A stretch of 64,000 nt of DNA, taken from positions 1 through 64,000 of the IMG/VR virus record IMGVR_UViG_3300034073_003340, one strand, 5' to 3'. The stretch's first letter is position 1. Every line of letters starts with the position of its first letter. The DNA comes from a virus. Below the pieces are notes generated by a model that saw only the letters and a program-made list of their open reading frames with translations, did not search any database and was not told the DNA's origin. Below, piece after piece: positions 15,600 to 23,850 of the stretch. The translations under genes and the position numbers were made by a program.

Positions 15600-16440
15600 A
15601 ATGGTTGTCGGGTAGCACGAACTCTACCCGACGAGGCTCCACCACCATATAGGTATTGGATAAAAGTAAAGGTCTCGTTCGTGAGACCACCCCTGCGTCA
15701 TCAACAACATGGCACTTTGGACCGCAAGGTCCGAAGAGCAAGTAACGAGGTGGACCGGGCTAGTGTATTGAGATCGAAATCTTAATACCTATATCTCCCT
15801 AAGCAGACCGAAGCCTGTTTCCATGTTGTTGAGTCAGCGTGTTAGGTTACTTTCTAGTAAGATAACCCACCATCATCGGCTCTCGATCTATTTATTTGGG
15901 GGTCTCCGGAGACCGAAGTCTCCGGAGGGCAAGTTGACTAGGTCTTTCCAGCGCCAACTTGCGGGGCTTGATAAATCAGATACTTGGTCTGATCACACCT
16001 ACTGAGTCCTATGCCTTTCAGACCCAACGCGTCTAGGGGAAGTTACTCAAGGCCCCCATGTTTCCGATCAAGGTAGTTAAGGAGGAACCAAATCTAGGCC
16101 TTATGACCGAAGCCCGCCTATCCTCTTTATTCGTTTTAATAGCGTTGGTGACACTATTTAAACTACTAAACCTCACCGTCGCACGCTAGGATGAGGGTGA
16201 GGGGTGATCCTTCCCTCAACATAACTACCATGTGGGACCGAAATCCCAGATCACTAGGGACACTCGCAAGCGCCCCGTCGCACTTTACCAGGTCGATTCC
16301 TGGACTTTTGTTCTCCTCCGGTGCCGTCCGGCAGATACCTTTATGTGTCAGCACACACCCCAGTCGCCAAGAACAAAATATATGGGTTCAAGAGCCTAGG
16401 CTCCTCCGTGCCGTTTAACCGTTGTATATTAGATCCTTTT
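15600..16440 (-). ncRNA. Large ornate non-coding RNA candidate (about 840 nt)
   Basis: No credible gene occupies this stretch, yet it is dense in inverted repeats. Two long perfect helices cross: TCAACAACATGG (15701-15712) with 15821-15832 (12 bp) and ATATAGGTATT (15647-15657) with 15784-15794 (11 bp), giving a pseudoknot. On the minus strand three clear UUCG-loop hairpins occur (15804-15817, 15906-15925, 16234-16247) and a weaker one (16105-16114). A 9-bp hairpin closes the 3' side (GTCGGGTAG with CTACCCGAC, near 15607-15632). CTCCTCCG(G)TGCCGT is directly repeated near 16312 and 16409. Size and style resemble large phage RNAs such as GOLLD or ROOL, but identity is not shown. Orientation is inferred from the UUCG loops and flanking genes. 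Confidence 0.6.
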
Positions 16441-16464
16441 GAATCGCAATATTCTATTCATGGA

Positions 16465-16492
16465 AATGGAGAGAGTTTTACCTCTCTCCATT
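16465..16492 (-). terminator. Terminator-like hairpin after tail sheath gene
   Basis: AATGGAGAGAG pairs with CTCTCTCCATT, an 11-bp perfect stem 4 nt beyond the gp18 stop. No strong T-tract follows, so transcription may read through into the RNA region. Confidence 0.5.
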
Positions 16493-16495
16493 CTC

Positions 16496-18910
16496 TTAGT
16501 TAAACAGAGCGCCTAAATCATCACCGGTGGCAACAATGCGAACCGGAATATAGATGAATTCAATTGCCTGAACTGGCTGGATAGCAATATCTACCCATAG
16601 TTCCTGGCGATCAATTCGCTCTGGTGTGTTGTTGGTTTCATCACAAACCACAATGAAGTCGTAAAGACCACGTAGACCTACTAGATCTGCTAGAAAACGC
16701 TCAAAGGTCGTTCTCACAGAATCTCGAGTCTGGAAGTCGTTTGGTTCAAAGAGGAACGGCTTGCTGATGTTATCCAAGTTGTAACGTAGGTAATTGACCA
16801 AACGAGCAACGTTGATGCGATCAAGAGCTGTTTCTAGGCTGTGACGAGTCTTCTGCCCATATACCACCAAACCACGATTTGGAATAAACGCGATTGGGTT
16901 GATCTTATTGGAATACAGAATATCACGCTGACCAGGGTTCAAGATAGCAGCCTTGAATTCACCCTCATCATCAAGATATCCAACGCTAGAGGCATTGTTA
17001 ACAAGACCACGAGTGAAACCAGCAGGAGCCATCCAAGGGTAGCTGATGCTATCATTGTAAGCCAGAGTTCTAAGAGCAATCGTCGACGGTGGGACCATGA
17101 TCTCGTTACCATCAACATTGGTGCTCAGACCCCATGGATAATACATACCAACATATGGGTTGAAAGTGCTGACACCATTTTCAGTGTTACCATTTCCAGC
17201 ATTGTTGGCAAACTCTGTGATTGCCGCGCCAGTTGGCTTCAAGCGGATTGGAGTGTCACCTACAATAAATGCCACTTCCTTCATGTCCGTGTTCAAAGTA
17301 ACCATCTCATCGATTAGTTCAATGTAACCAGGAGCAGCCAGGAGGTTAAAGTAAACCGTTTCTGCACGGATGTCTTCATTTGCGGAAATCGTTGCCGCAA
17401 GCGAGCGGACAATCATCTGACGCTGCGCACGACGTCCAAAGAACGGAACACCATTTGTCTGGAAGCCAGAAACGTTTGACCACTTGCCTTCAGAAGCATT
17501 GTATTGCTTGACGTCGTTGGTAGACGCAGCAAGATCAAACAACTTCATACCTTCAGCATAGTTGAGTGACTCGGTAGTTTCAGCTTCACCAAACGCAATA
17601 CCGTCAATTGGGTCAATGTTGTTTTCAACATTAATAACCTTCCACAAGCCACCGGTTCGACGATACATCTTTGGATAATTTTCCAAATCCGAAGTATCAA
17701 CCCAAAGATCGTTTTCGACCAGTGGAGCACCAGTGGACTGAACCGTTGGTGCCGATCCCAGCAGGATCACACCGTTGGCATCAGTTGCTGGATAAACTGT
17801 GCGGTATGGACGCCATTCTCCGCCTTGGTTAACCTTGACGTTTACTACTAGATTCTGGTTATTGAACCAGAGAGTTCCATCATCGGCTGTGTTGGTTGGC
17901 TCAGTCGCACTAGCTTCTTCCCCAAGAGCTTCCCAAACATCAGTATTTTCGTTATAACGAAGGAACTCAAAAACCGCACGAGTATCTTCATAACTCAAGA
18001 ATACTGAACCAGCAACTCTAGTTAGAGTGTTGACCTTTGACAAGCTGTAGATAGGAACTAGGGTTTCTGCCCAAATGCCAGTTCCGGCATTATAGGTTTT
18101 TAGAAGCCAGGTCGCTGCCGCACTAATGCTGGTAATAACATCAGGGGTATTGAGAACTAGAACGTCGCCAATGTTTCCAGTAGCAGGACGGAAATTGTTG
18201 TATTTTAGTTCCAGAGAAGCCGAAGATCCTTCAGCAACCTTAGCTGTCTTCCATTCTGGTGTTCCTACAACAAACCATTCGTCGGCAATACGCTGATAAA
18301 GAACCTTCTTTGAATACAACACTACCATGGCAAAATCACCATTGGCAGAATCTACCAGAAGAGGAACTTTCTGTCCAGGAATGATTTCAGGAGCCGCGCT
18401 ATCAAGAGAAGACTCATCTTCTACGATCCAAAGATCGCGCTCAGTCCATTCACTACCAGTATATTCGTAAATACCCCAGGTATTGTTTTGCGTATCTAGC
18501 CAGTTCGTGCCATTGGTAGCTTCGGCACGAGGCTCAGAAGCCTGTGGCATCAGCTGCCCATAGTCGATCGCAGCACGAATGACAAACGCACGGTTAGCAA
18601 TACCAAGATACTGGTAAGCAGCATGAAGACCATACTCGTTTAGTTCGTAACCATGAACGGCAGAGCCATTTCTGGTGTAAAAAATTGGGTTGCCAAACGT
18701 CTGGAGGAGTTCGCGCTGGCTCGTGATAGGGTAGAGCTTGTTCGCGTTCTCGGGCAAGGTGCCTTCGGCCACGCCGCTACCCGAAGGCAGAGACTTGAAT
18801 TCGTGCGTGCCGATAATAATCAGCGGAACAGTGCCTTCACCAGCCGTTGCGTAGTTGGATTCGTCGGTTACGGTAACAGATGTACCGGGCGACACTAGAG
18901 GATATACCAT
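16496..18910 (-). CDS. 18: Tail sheath protein gp18-like
   Basis: 804 aa; T4 gp18 has 659. The N-terminus (MVYPLVSPGTSVTVTDESNY, then GTVPLIIIGTHEF) and the C-terminal domain (IDRQELWVDIAIQPVQAIEFIYIPVRIVATG) are typical of contractile sheath proteins. The core ring-forming parts are the first 120 and last 250 residues. The middle (about 125-440) contains repeated modules of the form W-x-x-x-T...NDLWVDTSD and TLWFNNQNLVVNVK, likely surface-exposed insert domains that explain the extra length. A late-type box lies at 18949-18958 and the mRNA leader would be about 40 nt. The large RNA region begins just downstream. Confidence 0.93.
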   Translation of the reverse strand: MVYPLVSPGTSVTVTDESNYATAGEGTVPLIIIGTHEFKSLPSGSGVAEGTLPENANKLYPITSQRELLQTFGNPIFYTRNGSAVHGYELNEYGLHAAYQYLGIANRAFVIRAAIDYGQLMPQASEPRAEATNGTNWLDTQNNTWGIYEYTGSEWTERDLWIVEDESSLDSAAPEIIPGQKVPLLVDSANGDFAMVVLYSKKVLYQRIADEWFVVGTPEWKTAKVAEGSSASLELKYNNFRPATGNIGDVLVLNTPDVITSISAAATWLLKTYNAGTGIWAETLVPIYSLSKVNTLTRVAGSVFLSYEDTRAVFEFLRYNENTDVWEALGEEASATEPTNTADDGTLWFNNQNLVVNVKVNQGGEWRPYRTVYPATDANGVILLGSAPTVQSTGAPLVENDLWVDTSDLENYPKMYRRTGGLWKVINVENNIDPIDGIAFGEAETTESLNYAEGMKLFDLAASTNDVKQYNASEGKWSNVSGFQTNGVPFFGRRAQRQMIVRSLAATISANEDIRAETVYFNLLAAPGYIELIDEMVTLNTDMKEVAFIVGDTPIRLKPTGAAITEFANNAGNGNTENGVSTFNPYVGMYYPWGLSTNVDGNEIMVPPSTIALRTLAYNDSISYPWMAPAGFTRGLVNNASSVGYLDDEGEFKAAILNPGQRDILYSNKINPIAFIPNRGLVVYGQKTRHSLETALDRINVARLVNYLRYNLDNISKPFLFEPNDFQTRDSVRTTFERFLADLVGLRGLYDFIVVCDETNNTPERIDRQELWVDIAIQPVQAIEFIYIPVRIVATGDDLGALFN

Positions 18911-18948
18911 AAACCAGCCCCTTTTGCAATCGGTGGATTTCGTTACCA

Positions 18949-18958
18949 GTATTTATCC
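18949..18958 (-). promoter_or_regulatory. Late-type promoter box (GGATAAATAC)
   Basis: Minus-strand GGATAAATAC 38 nt upstream of the sheath ATG; the closest match in the window to T4 TATAAATA. Confidence 0.6.
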
Positions 18959-19024
18959 AGCGCGCAGAAAGGTAGCGGTATTAAGTGCTAGGAGAACCTA
19001 ACCTAAATTTAGACTATAGTCAGA

Positions 19025-19627
19025 TTAATCTTTTATCCAACCAAATAGGTTGCGAATCGCCCATTTACCAGCATTGTTTAGGTCACGGGTTCCAATACCT
19101 GCCCATATACCCGAGGGCTTAGGTGGAGCATCAATTGGTTTCCATCCACCAATCCATTGAAACCATTGTTCTTTGCTTTGGTCGAAAACATAACAAGGGA
19201 TAGGTTCAAACTGAGCAAGTTTTTCGTGGCGATCCAAGAACATCTGAACCGCCCAGCCTGTCCCACCATCAACAAGATTACGAGCGTTGATCGTTGATAC
19301 CGCGTAAACAGCTTCAGCCCACTGAACTTGATACCAGTTGCGTCTCAGAAGGGATTTGACGTTATGAGATCGTTTGCCTGGCCAAGGACGCTTGATCGTC
19401 TTACTGGCCCTGAGAAGTGCTGAATCAGCCTTCTCTAGTTGCTCTTGGGAGAGGACTACAATCTCTTGTTTGGGCGCGTCACTACGGTGCTTTTCAAAGG
19501 ACCAATGGATAACGCTTTGCCCGTCGCGCCCAGCATTCATACCCCACTGTAGATCAGAACCAATTGCCCCACCACTTAGACAAATGTTTCCAGTCAGGGC
19601 TTCAAAAAGTGATTCTTCAGTAGACAT
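19025..19627 (-). CDS. SLOG-family (YpsA/DprA-like) protein
   Basis: 200 aa. ICLSGGAIGSDLQWGMNAG (about residues 15-33) is the Gly-rich loop of SLOG Rossmann domains, and VYAVSTINARNLVDGGTGWAVQMFLDR is the second signature with GGTGWAV. Such domains bind nucleotides or sugar-nucleotides; some sense NAD-derived signals in bacterial immunity, others are enzymes. The start overlaps the 3' end of the dNMP kinase gene by 34 nt. It is one of two SLOG-like genes in the window (see 7431-7862). Confidence 0.7.
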   Translation of the reverse strand: MSTEESLFEALTGNICLSGGAIGSDLQWGMNAGRDGQSVIHWSFEKHRSDAPKQEIVVLSQEQLEKADSALLRASKTIKRPWPGKRSHNVKSLLRRNWYQVQWAEAVYAVSTINARNLVDGGTGWAVQMFLDRHEKLAQFEPIPCYVFDQSKEQWFQWIGGWKPIDAPPKPSGIWAGIGTRDLNNAGKWAIRNLFGWIKD

Positions 19628-20256
19628 TGTGTTTTACCATATAGATCTTGAATGGTCCCGTCATTGTCTATAACGGGCGCAGGTTCCCCTAGCCATGCCC
19701 ATTCAGATACATGGACGGTGGGATGCGAAATAGCCATAGCTGAACGAACGGGACTATCATCAAGGGCAGTTTTCAACGCCAGATCAAACCATTCAGGCTC
19801 TGGTCCTCTTTTTACTCTGAAGAGGAGACCATTGTATTGACGGATCAAAGCACATTCATTTGGAAAGCGACAATCAGTTACTACCACTCTCTCTTTGCCA
19901 CGTAGCCGAGACTCCAAGCTTTTGATCCAGAGATTGTTGTCAAAATGCTCACGCATTACATCAGTTCCAATTACCTGCATTGCCGTTCTTGGAGTGAATC
20001 GGCCTAGGTAATTGTAAGGGCTTTCATGCCAGTTAAGCTTTTGTTCCCACCATTCATCCGGGGTCTCTCGCCAGGTTCTACTATCAGTGGTGTTGCCTTC
20101 TAATAGCGCACGATCCCAGCCAAATACAGCAGCCAGCAAGTCTTTTAGAGGGTTAGCAAAGCTTTCTACTTCAAATCCATGCTCACGAACGAGATATTCA
20201 CCCGCCGTATCTTTTCCTGATCCTTTGAAGCCAAGGATTCCTACAACTTGAATCAT
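19594..20256 (-). CDS. 1: Deoxynucleoside monophosphate kinase (gp1-like)
   Basis: 220 aa; T4 gp1 has 241. It phosphorylates dNMPs for phage DNA synthesis. The P-loop is GFKGSGKDT (residues 9-17). FANPLKDLLAAVFGW, RTAMQVIGTDVMREHFDNNLW and VVVTDCRFPNECALIRQ match the lid and Asp motifs of the T4 gp1 family. The C-terminal VIDNDGTIQDLYGK also fits T4 (ITNDGSLEELFSK). Its 3' end overlaps the SLOG-like gene. Confidence 0.9.
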   Translation of the reverse strand: MIQVVGILGFKGSGKDTAGEYLVREHGFEVESFANPLKDLLAAVFGWDRALLEGNTTDSRTWRETPDEWWEQKLNWHESPYNYLGRFTPRTAMQVIGTDVMREHFDNNLWIKSLESRLRGKERVVVTDCRFPNECALIRQYNGLLFRVKRGPEPEWFDLALKTALDDSPVRSAMAISHPTVHVSEWAWLGEPAPVIDNDGTIQDLYGKTQCLLKNHFLKP

Positions 20257-20313
20257 ATTCTCACCTGTTTATTTTAGGTGAGAATAACAGATCAAACTAC
20301 ATAGTGTCAGTAT

Positions 20314-20667
20314 TCAGGTGGGAAGAAACTCTTTGAGGCGCGCAATGGCTTCAAGATGAATGGGAACAATATAGACTCTACCAATACCAATGGGATCGGC
20401 AGGAATTTTCAATTCCTCGATAAGAGCATGGATTTCATCGGGATCGAAGGCGTGGCCCGCTTCGAGTTTTTCAATCATCCCTGCGGCTCGAATCTGAATC
20501 TCCGGTTGATTTTCAAACTTTCGAACGTGATGAGGCTGACCATCTAAGATGATCTCACCCTCTAGAGGTCCCAGACCATCGTTGATAGGAATAGCGTAGA
20601 TCCCTCCAAGTCGGCGAACCAACGAGGAGGGATCATACCATTCAGGAGTCGCATAGGGATCAGTCAT
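20314..20667 (-). CDS. Unknown protein, 117 aa
   Basis: I place the start at ATG 20667 (MTDPYATPEWYDPSSL), overlapping the stop of the Pth2 gene; an earlier in-frame start would lie inside that gene. The sequence is a small alpha/beta protein with GRVYIVPIHLEAIARLKEFL at the C-terminus. No family recognised. It is probably translationally coupled to the Pth2 gene. Confidence 0.65.
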   Translation of the reverse strand: MTDPYATPEWYDPSSLVRRLGGIYAIPINDGLGPLEGEIILDGQPHHVRKFENQPEIQIRAAGMIEKLEAGHAFDPDEIHALIEELKIPADPIGIGRVYIVPIHLEAIARLKEFLPT

Positions 20668-21148
20668 TGGGGTAAAGGCCAAAGCGAGCCAACAGGATCG
20701 CCAGTTCAGCCTTGTCACCGAACACATAGGCAGTGGTCACTTCCTTGCGGAAGCATACCATCTTACCCGGAGGACCATATACCGGCGGCATCGTATGAAC
20801 CGAGGCGTCCATGAACTGGACGATTTCCTTGTCCACCAAGTAGGGATACGTGGGGTCGACCACCAGGTCAGCAACAAAGCCCAGCTTCTTGGCAGCGTCG
20901 ACCACTGACGTAATAGTCGTGATATCCAGCTGGTTCTTATCACCCAGTGCGATCGTGGTTCCGAAACCGCCGGCGCTGTTGTGCCAGGTCATGATGTCCG
21001 CATTGGGCTCTTCGCCCTTACTCAAGGGCATCACAACTTCACGCCACGTCATCTGGTTGCCGGCGTGCATCGCATGGGCAATTGCCTTCCCGGCACCCAG
21101 GCTGGGCAGGTCAGTGCGGATCAAACAATATCCGATCAAATCAGGCAT
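20660..21148 (-). CDS. Peptidyl-tRNA hydrolase 2 (Pth2)-like
   Basis: 162 aa from ATG 21148, preceded by AGGAG. Pth2 frees tRNA from stalled peptidyl-tRNA. The N-terminal IGYCLIRTDLPSLGAGKAIAHAMHAG matches the Pth2 start (RTDL...GKxAAQxxHA), including the conserved Lys and His. A Pth2-type end, with a Thr/Asp loop, appears around VDPTYPYLV and PPVYGPPGKMVCFRKE is an unusual extension near residue 130. Archaea, eukaryotes and some phages carry this family; most bacteria use the unrelated Pth1. A GIY-YIG gene is divergent from it 50 bp away. Confidence 0.75.
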   Translation of the reverse strand: MPDLIGYCLIRTDLPSLGAGKAIAHAMHAGNQMTWREVVMPLSKGEEPNADIMTWHNSAGGFGTTIALGDKNQLDITTITSVVDAAKKLGFVADLVVDPTYPYLVDKEIVQFMDASVHTMPPVYGPPGKMVCFRKEVTTAYVFGDKAELAILLARFGLYPND

Positions 21149-21198
21149 AAATACTTTTCTCCTATTCAGTTTCAAATAATCTAACACCAGGTGGCTAG

Positions 21199-21834
21199 AT
21201 GTCAAATGATTTCTACGTCTATCTTCTACTTGATCCTAGAAGATACTATCTACCATTTTATATCGGCAAAGGCAAAGGTGATAGAGCAAACCATCATTTG
21301 AAATATGAGAGTCACGCAAAAACCAATACTTTCAAAAAATCAGTCATACAAAAGATTAGAATTAGTGGTCAAGAACCAAAGGTTATGTTCTGGGCTGTAA
21401 ATCTAACTGAATCAGAGGCTTTTGACTTAGAAAAGCAACTTATAGCAAGATTTGGTAGAAGAGATCTGAAAACTGGTATTCTAACCAATCTGTCAGAAGG
21501 TGGATTCGGAAATGCTGGAAGAAAATTCACAGAGGAACATCGAAGGAAGATGTCTGAAGCTGCTAAAGGTAGAAAACACACTGACGAATCCAAAGCTAAA
21601 ATTAGTCTGAAACGTAAAGGCGTTTTGGCCTCAGAAGAAACTAAAAAGAAACTATCTGAAGCGAAAAAGGGGAAAGGTGTCGGATCGGCCAATCCAATGT
21701 ATGGACGGCGTGGAGAATTACATCACAACTACGGAAAAGAAGGTCTTACTGGTGAAAAGAATGGAATGTTCGGTCGCAGACATTCACCGGAAACCATAGA
21801 AAAGATCCGTCAGAAAGCATTAGCTAGGAAGTAA
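21199..21834 (+). CDS. GIY-YIG homing endonuclease with NUMOD3 repeats
   Basis: 211 aa. GIY-YIG core: FYVYLLLDPRR and PFYIGKGKGDRANHHL, then FDLEKQLIARFGR with the likely catalytic Glu. The C-terminal half has a row of NUMOD3-like units (GRKFTEEHRRKMSEAAKG, GRKHTDESKAKISLKRKG, HSPETIEKIRQKA). It is AT-rich and placed against the surrounding minus-strand genes. It resembles the endonuclease at 10330-11142 in layout but the two are clearly diverged. Confidence 0.9.
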   Translation: MSNDFYVYLLLDPRRYYLPFYIGKGKGDRANHHLKYESHAKTNTFKKSVIQKIRISGQEPKVMFWAVNLTESEAFDLEKQLIARFGRRDLKTGILTNLSEGGFGNAGRKFTEEHRRKMSEAAKGRKHTDESKAKISLKRKGVLASEETKKKLSEAKKGKGVGSANPMYGRRGELHHNYGKEGLTGEKNGMFGRRHSPETIEKIRQKALARK

Positions 21835-21894
21835 AGATCTTTCATATTAGCCTCCTGTGCTGTTAAAAAGGATCTAGCATATATTTGCTGGTTG

Positions 21895-22353
21895 TCAACC
21901 AGCTTGACTCAGATAGTGAGCCTGTCGTTTCGCCTGATACTTGATGGCGTCTTTCTGGCTGCTAAAGTAGCAGTGGTTGTAGAAATTGTTGTTATTGACC
22001 GAATTACCCACAGTGATGCGATGTAGAGCGCCGCCGGTGTGATTCACATATTCGTAGTCGCGTATCTTCTCCAAGGTATCGAGGCATTCACCGTTTGCCC
22101 CTCTTGGCCTATAGTTGTGAATCACGTTGATCTGGCTGGAAATCGTATTGCCATTTCTGGTAACGATAACTTGGTATATCCTAGACTGTGTGAGGCTGAT
22201 CAGTTGCTCAGGGAAGATGATAGCACTCTTATAGGCACGGAGCATCTTTTCACGATCGCGATAGGTCTGGGCCCATTCACCAGAGGCTGACAGGATTCGC
22301 CAGGCTTTGTAGCCCTTGGTTCCCACTTTCTTGAAATCAACTGCTCCAGCCAT
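21895..22353 (-). CDS. Unknown protein, 152 aa
   Basis: ATG 22353 is preceded by AAAGGA. Features are a basic, Tyr/Asn-rich composition, and the C-terminal FSSQKDAIKYQAKRQAHYL helix. No family recognised. A TTGACA-N17-CTAAAG promoter lies directly upstream, so this is likely an early accessory gene. Confidence 0.65.
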   Translation of the reverse strand: MAGAVDFKKVGTKGYKAWRILSASGEWAQTYRDREKMLRAYKSAIIFPEQLISLTQSRIYQVIVTRNGNTISSQINVIHNYRPRGANGECLDTLEKIRDYEYVNHTGGALHRITVGNSVNNNNFYNHCYFSSQKDAIKYQAKRQAHYLSQAG

Positions 22354-22363
22354 AAAGAGAGTC

Positions 22364-22392
22364 CTTTAGATGTTCTGATATGAATATGTCAA
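22364..22392 (-). promoter_or_regulatory. Sigma70-like promoter TTGACA-N17-CTAAAG
   Basis: On the minus strand TTGACA is at 22387-22392 and CTAAAG at 22364-22369 with a 17-nt spacer, upstream of ATG 22353. Confidence 0.55.
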
Positions 22393-22485
22393 CCATATTT
22401 TCGGTGTTGGTTATCATGAACATCAGAACATCGTGATTTATAGCACATCTTGATTTACGAGAGGATAACAGTAGATCCCAGGGTG

Positions 22486-22965
22486 TCAATCAGGATATCC
22501 ATCATAGTCTATAAGACTTGGACCGCGACGACCAATATATTTTCCCCAATCTTTATCGAGGGCATCATAGGTATAATCAAACATCTGCTGGCGTGAAATT
22601 CCCTTGATGTTGAAAACGTGACGGGCACGAAACCTATTGTGGTTTTCCCAACCGGAGCCAAGGTCGTTACCCAAGCGATCAAACTTCCTGCAAAAGGTTT
22701 TGAACTCTTCCACAAAGCAAGTATAGCTGAGACAGCGGATAGGACAACTCATTTTGAAGACTATGACTCGCTGACGATCTCTAGGAAGCAGATCATCGAA
22801 ATTGGTATAGAGGACACGAGCAATATCGGTTGGTTTATAGAAATAATCTTCTACACCAATAAATCGATCGCGAAGCTGTAGCGCAACGAGAGCTCGCCAA
22901 ACATCAAATGGATGCTGACGGTTCATTCTGCGGTTGGGATCAATCTTGCGGCCAATAGGTCTCAT
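22486..22965 (-). CDS. Unknown basic protein, 159 aa
   Basis: Rich in Arg, Asp and aromatic residues, with Cys at about 75-90 (SCPIRCLSYTC). No known domain. Its start lies downstream of a TTGACG -35-like hexamer (near 22994), another accessory-type promoter. Codon use and length argue for a real gene. Confidence 0.6.
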   Translation of the reverse strand: MRPIGRKIDPNRRMNRQHPFDVWRALVALQLRDRFIGVEDYFYKPTDIARVLYTNFDDLLPRDRQRVIVFKMSCPIRCLSYTCFVEEFKTFCRKFDRLGNDLGSGWENHNRFRARHVFNIKGISRQQMFDYTYDALDKDWGKYIGRRGPSLIDYDGYPD

Positions 22966-23002
22966 GTGTCTTGATTAACACAGAGCCACATGGCGTCAAC
23001 CT

Positions 23003-23776
23003 TTAACCGAACAAAAACCCGTACCCAATATTTTGCTCAACTTGATTACTGAGCTCCAAGAGTAGAGCATCCATTTCCTGTTGGCCTTCAGCCTTTAAAG
23101 CAGCGCCATTCAAAGTAGTTCCACCTTGTGGGCCAATGAAGGTTCCAAATCTATCACGTGCTTCACCCAACATGACTTTTGCCTGAGCCGTAGTAAATCG
23201 AACCAACCAAGGTCTAGCGTAAGTGTCTGTTAGAATAAGTTCATCAGGACGATGCGCATAAACCCAAAGCATAACAGTCTCATTGGCAACAGGTTTACGT
23301 AGAATGTCCAAACGGTGTCGGGTTGGATGCCAGTTAAACATGATATGAAAACCAAACATTCTACCCACTAATTCTTGGAAACCTGTAAAAAGTTCATAGG
23401 TAACCAAGCTGGGAATACCTCCACCATTTCCACCAAAACCGCCGACACCAGCGGATCCAAGTAGAGTATGATTGGCCACCGCAGCCGCAAATGGTTCAAA
23501 GTCGGAACCAACGTTTGACATGGCGCCGCCGTATCCTCCTCGGAAAATTTGACGAACTTCCTGTATTTCATCCGGAAGGATATATTCAGATTGGTCTGGT
23601 TGAAGTTCGAGGAACGCATATCGTTCCTCGACGGAATTACTGGACCTTTGACGATAAGTTGCGAGAGCAAAGTCTAGAGCATCTTCATAATGCTCCGGAG
23701 TCAGTTCGATCTTAACCATACCGCCGCCAAGGCGACGAAACACCTCTTGAATCAAGATTTCGCGCTGAGTTTTCAT
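23003..23776 (-). CDS. 13: Neck protein gp13-like
   Basis: 257 aa. The N-terminus (ILIQEVFRRLGGGMVKIELTPEHYEDALDFALATYRQRS) and YELFTGFQELVGRMF...RPDELILTDTYARPWLVRFTTAQAKVMLGEAR resemble T4-like neck proteins of the gp13 group that close the filled head. A Gly-rich insert lies at about residues 105-125. It sits back to back with the gp14 candidate, which supports the call. ACTAAATAG (23802-23810) is its late box. Confidence 0.65.
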   Translation of the reverse strand: MKTQREILIQEVFRRLGGGMVKIELTPEHYEDALDFALATYRQRSSNSVEERYAFLELQPDQSEYILPDEIQEVRQIFRGGYGGAMSNVGSDFEPFAAAVANHTLLGSAGVGGFGGNGGGIPSLVTYELFTGFQELVGRMFGFHIMFNWHPTRHRLDILRKPVANETVMLWVYAHRPDELILTDTYARPWLVRFTTAQAKVMLGEARDRFGTFIGPQGGTTLNGAALKAEGQQEMDALLLELSNQVEQNIGYGFLFG

Positions 23777-23801
23777 AATAGATCCTCCACCTGGGCTCTA
23801 C

Positions 23802-23810
23802 CTATTTAGT
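23802..23810 (-). promoter_or_regulatory. Late-type promoter box (ACTAAATAG)
   Basis: Minus-strand ACTAAATAG 25 nt upstream of ATG 23776, in the divergent region between gp13 and gp14 candidates. Confidence 0.55.
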
Positions 23811-23850
23811 GGGTGACCGCGGATAAGTAATAGAGAACCGGAGGATCGAT

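Noticed and set aside
16280-16310. tRNA T-arm-like sequence CCAGGTCGATTCCTGG
   Set aside because: The loop is 6 nt instead of 7 and no D-arm, anticodon arm or acceptor stem fits around it. It may be a stem of the large RNA.
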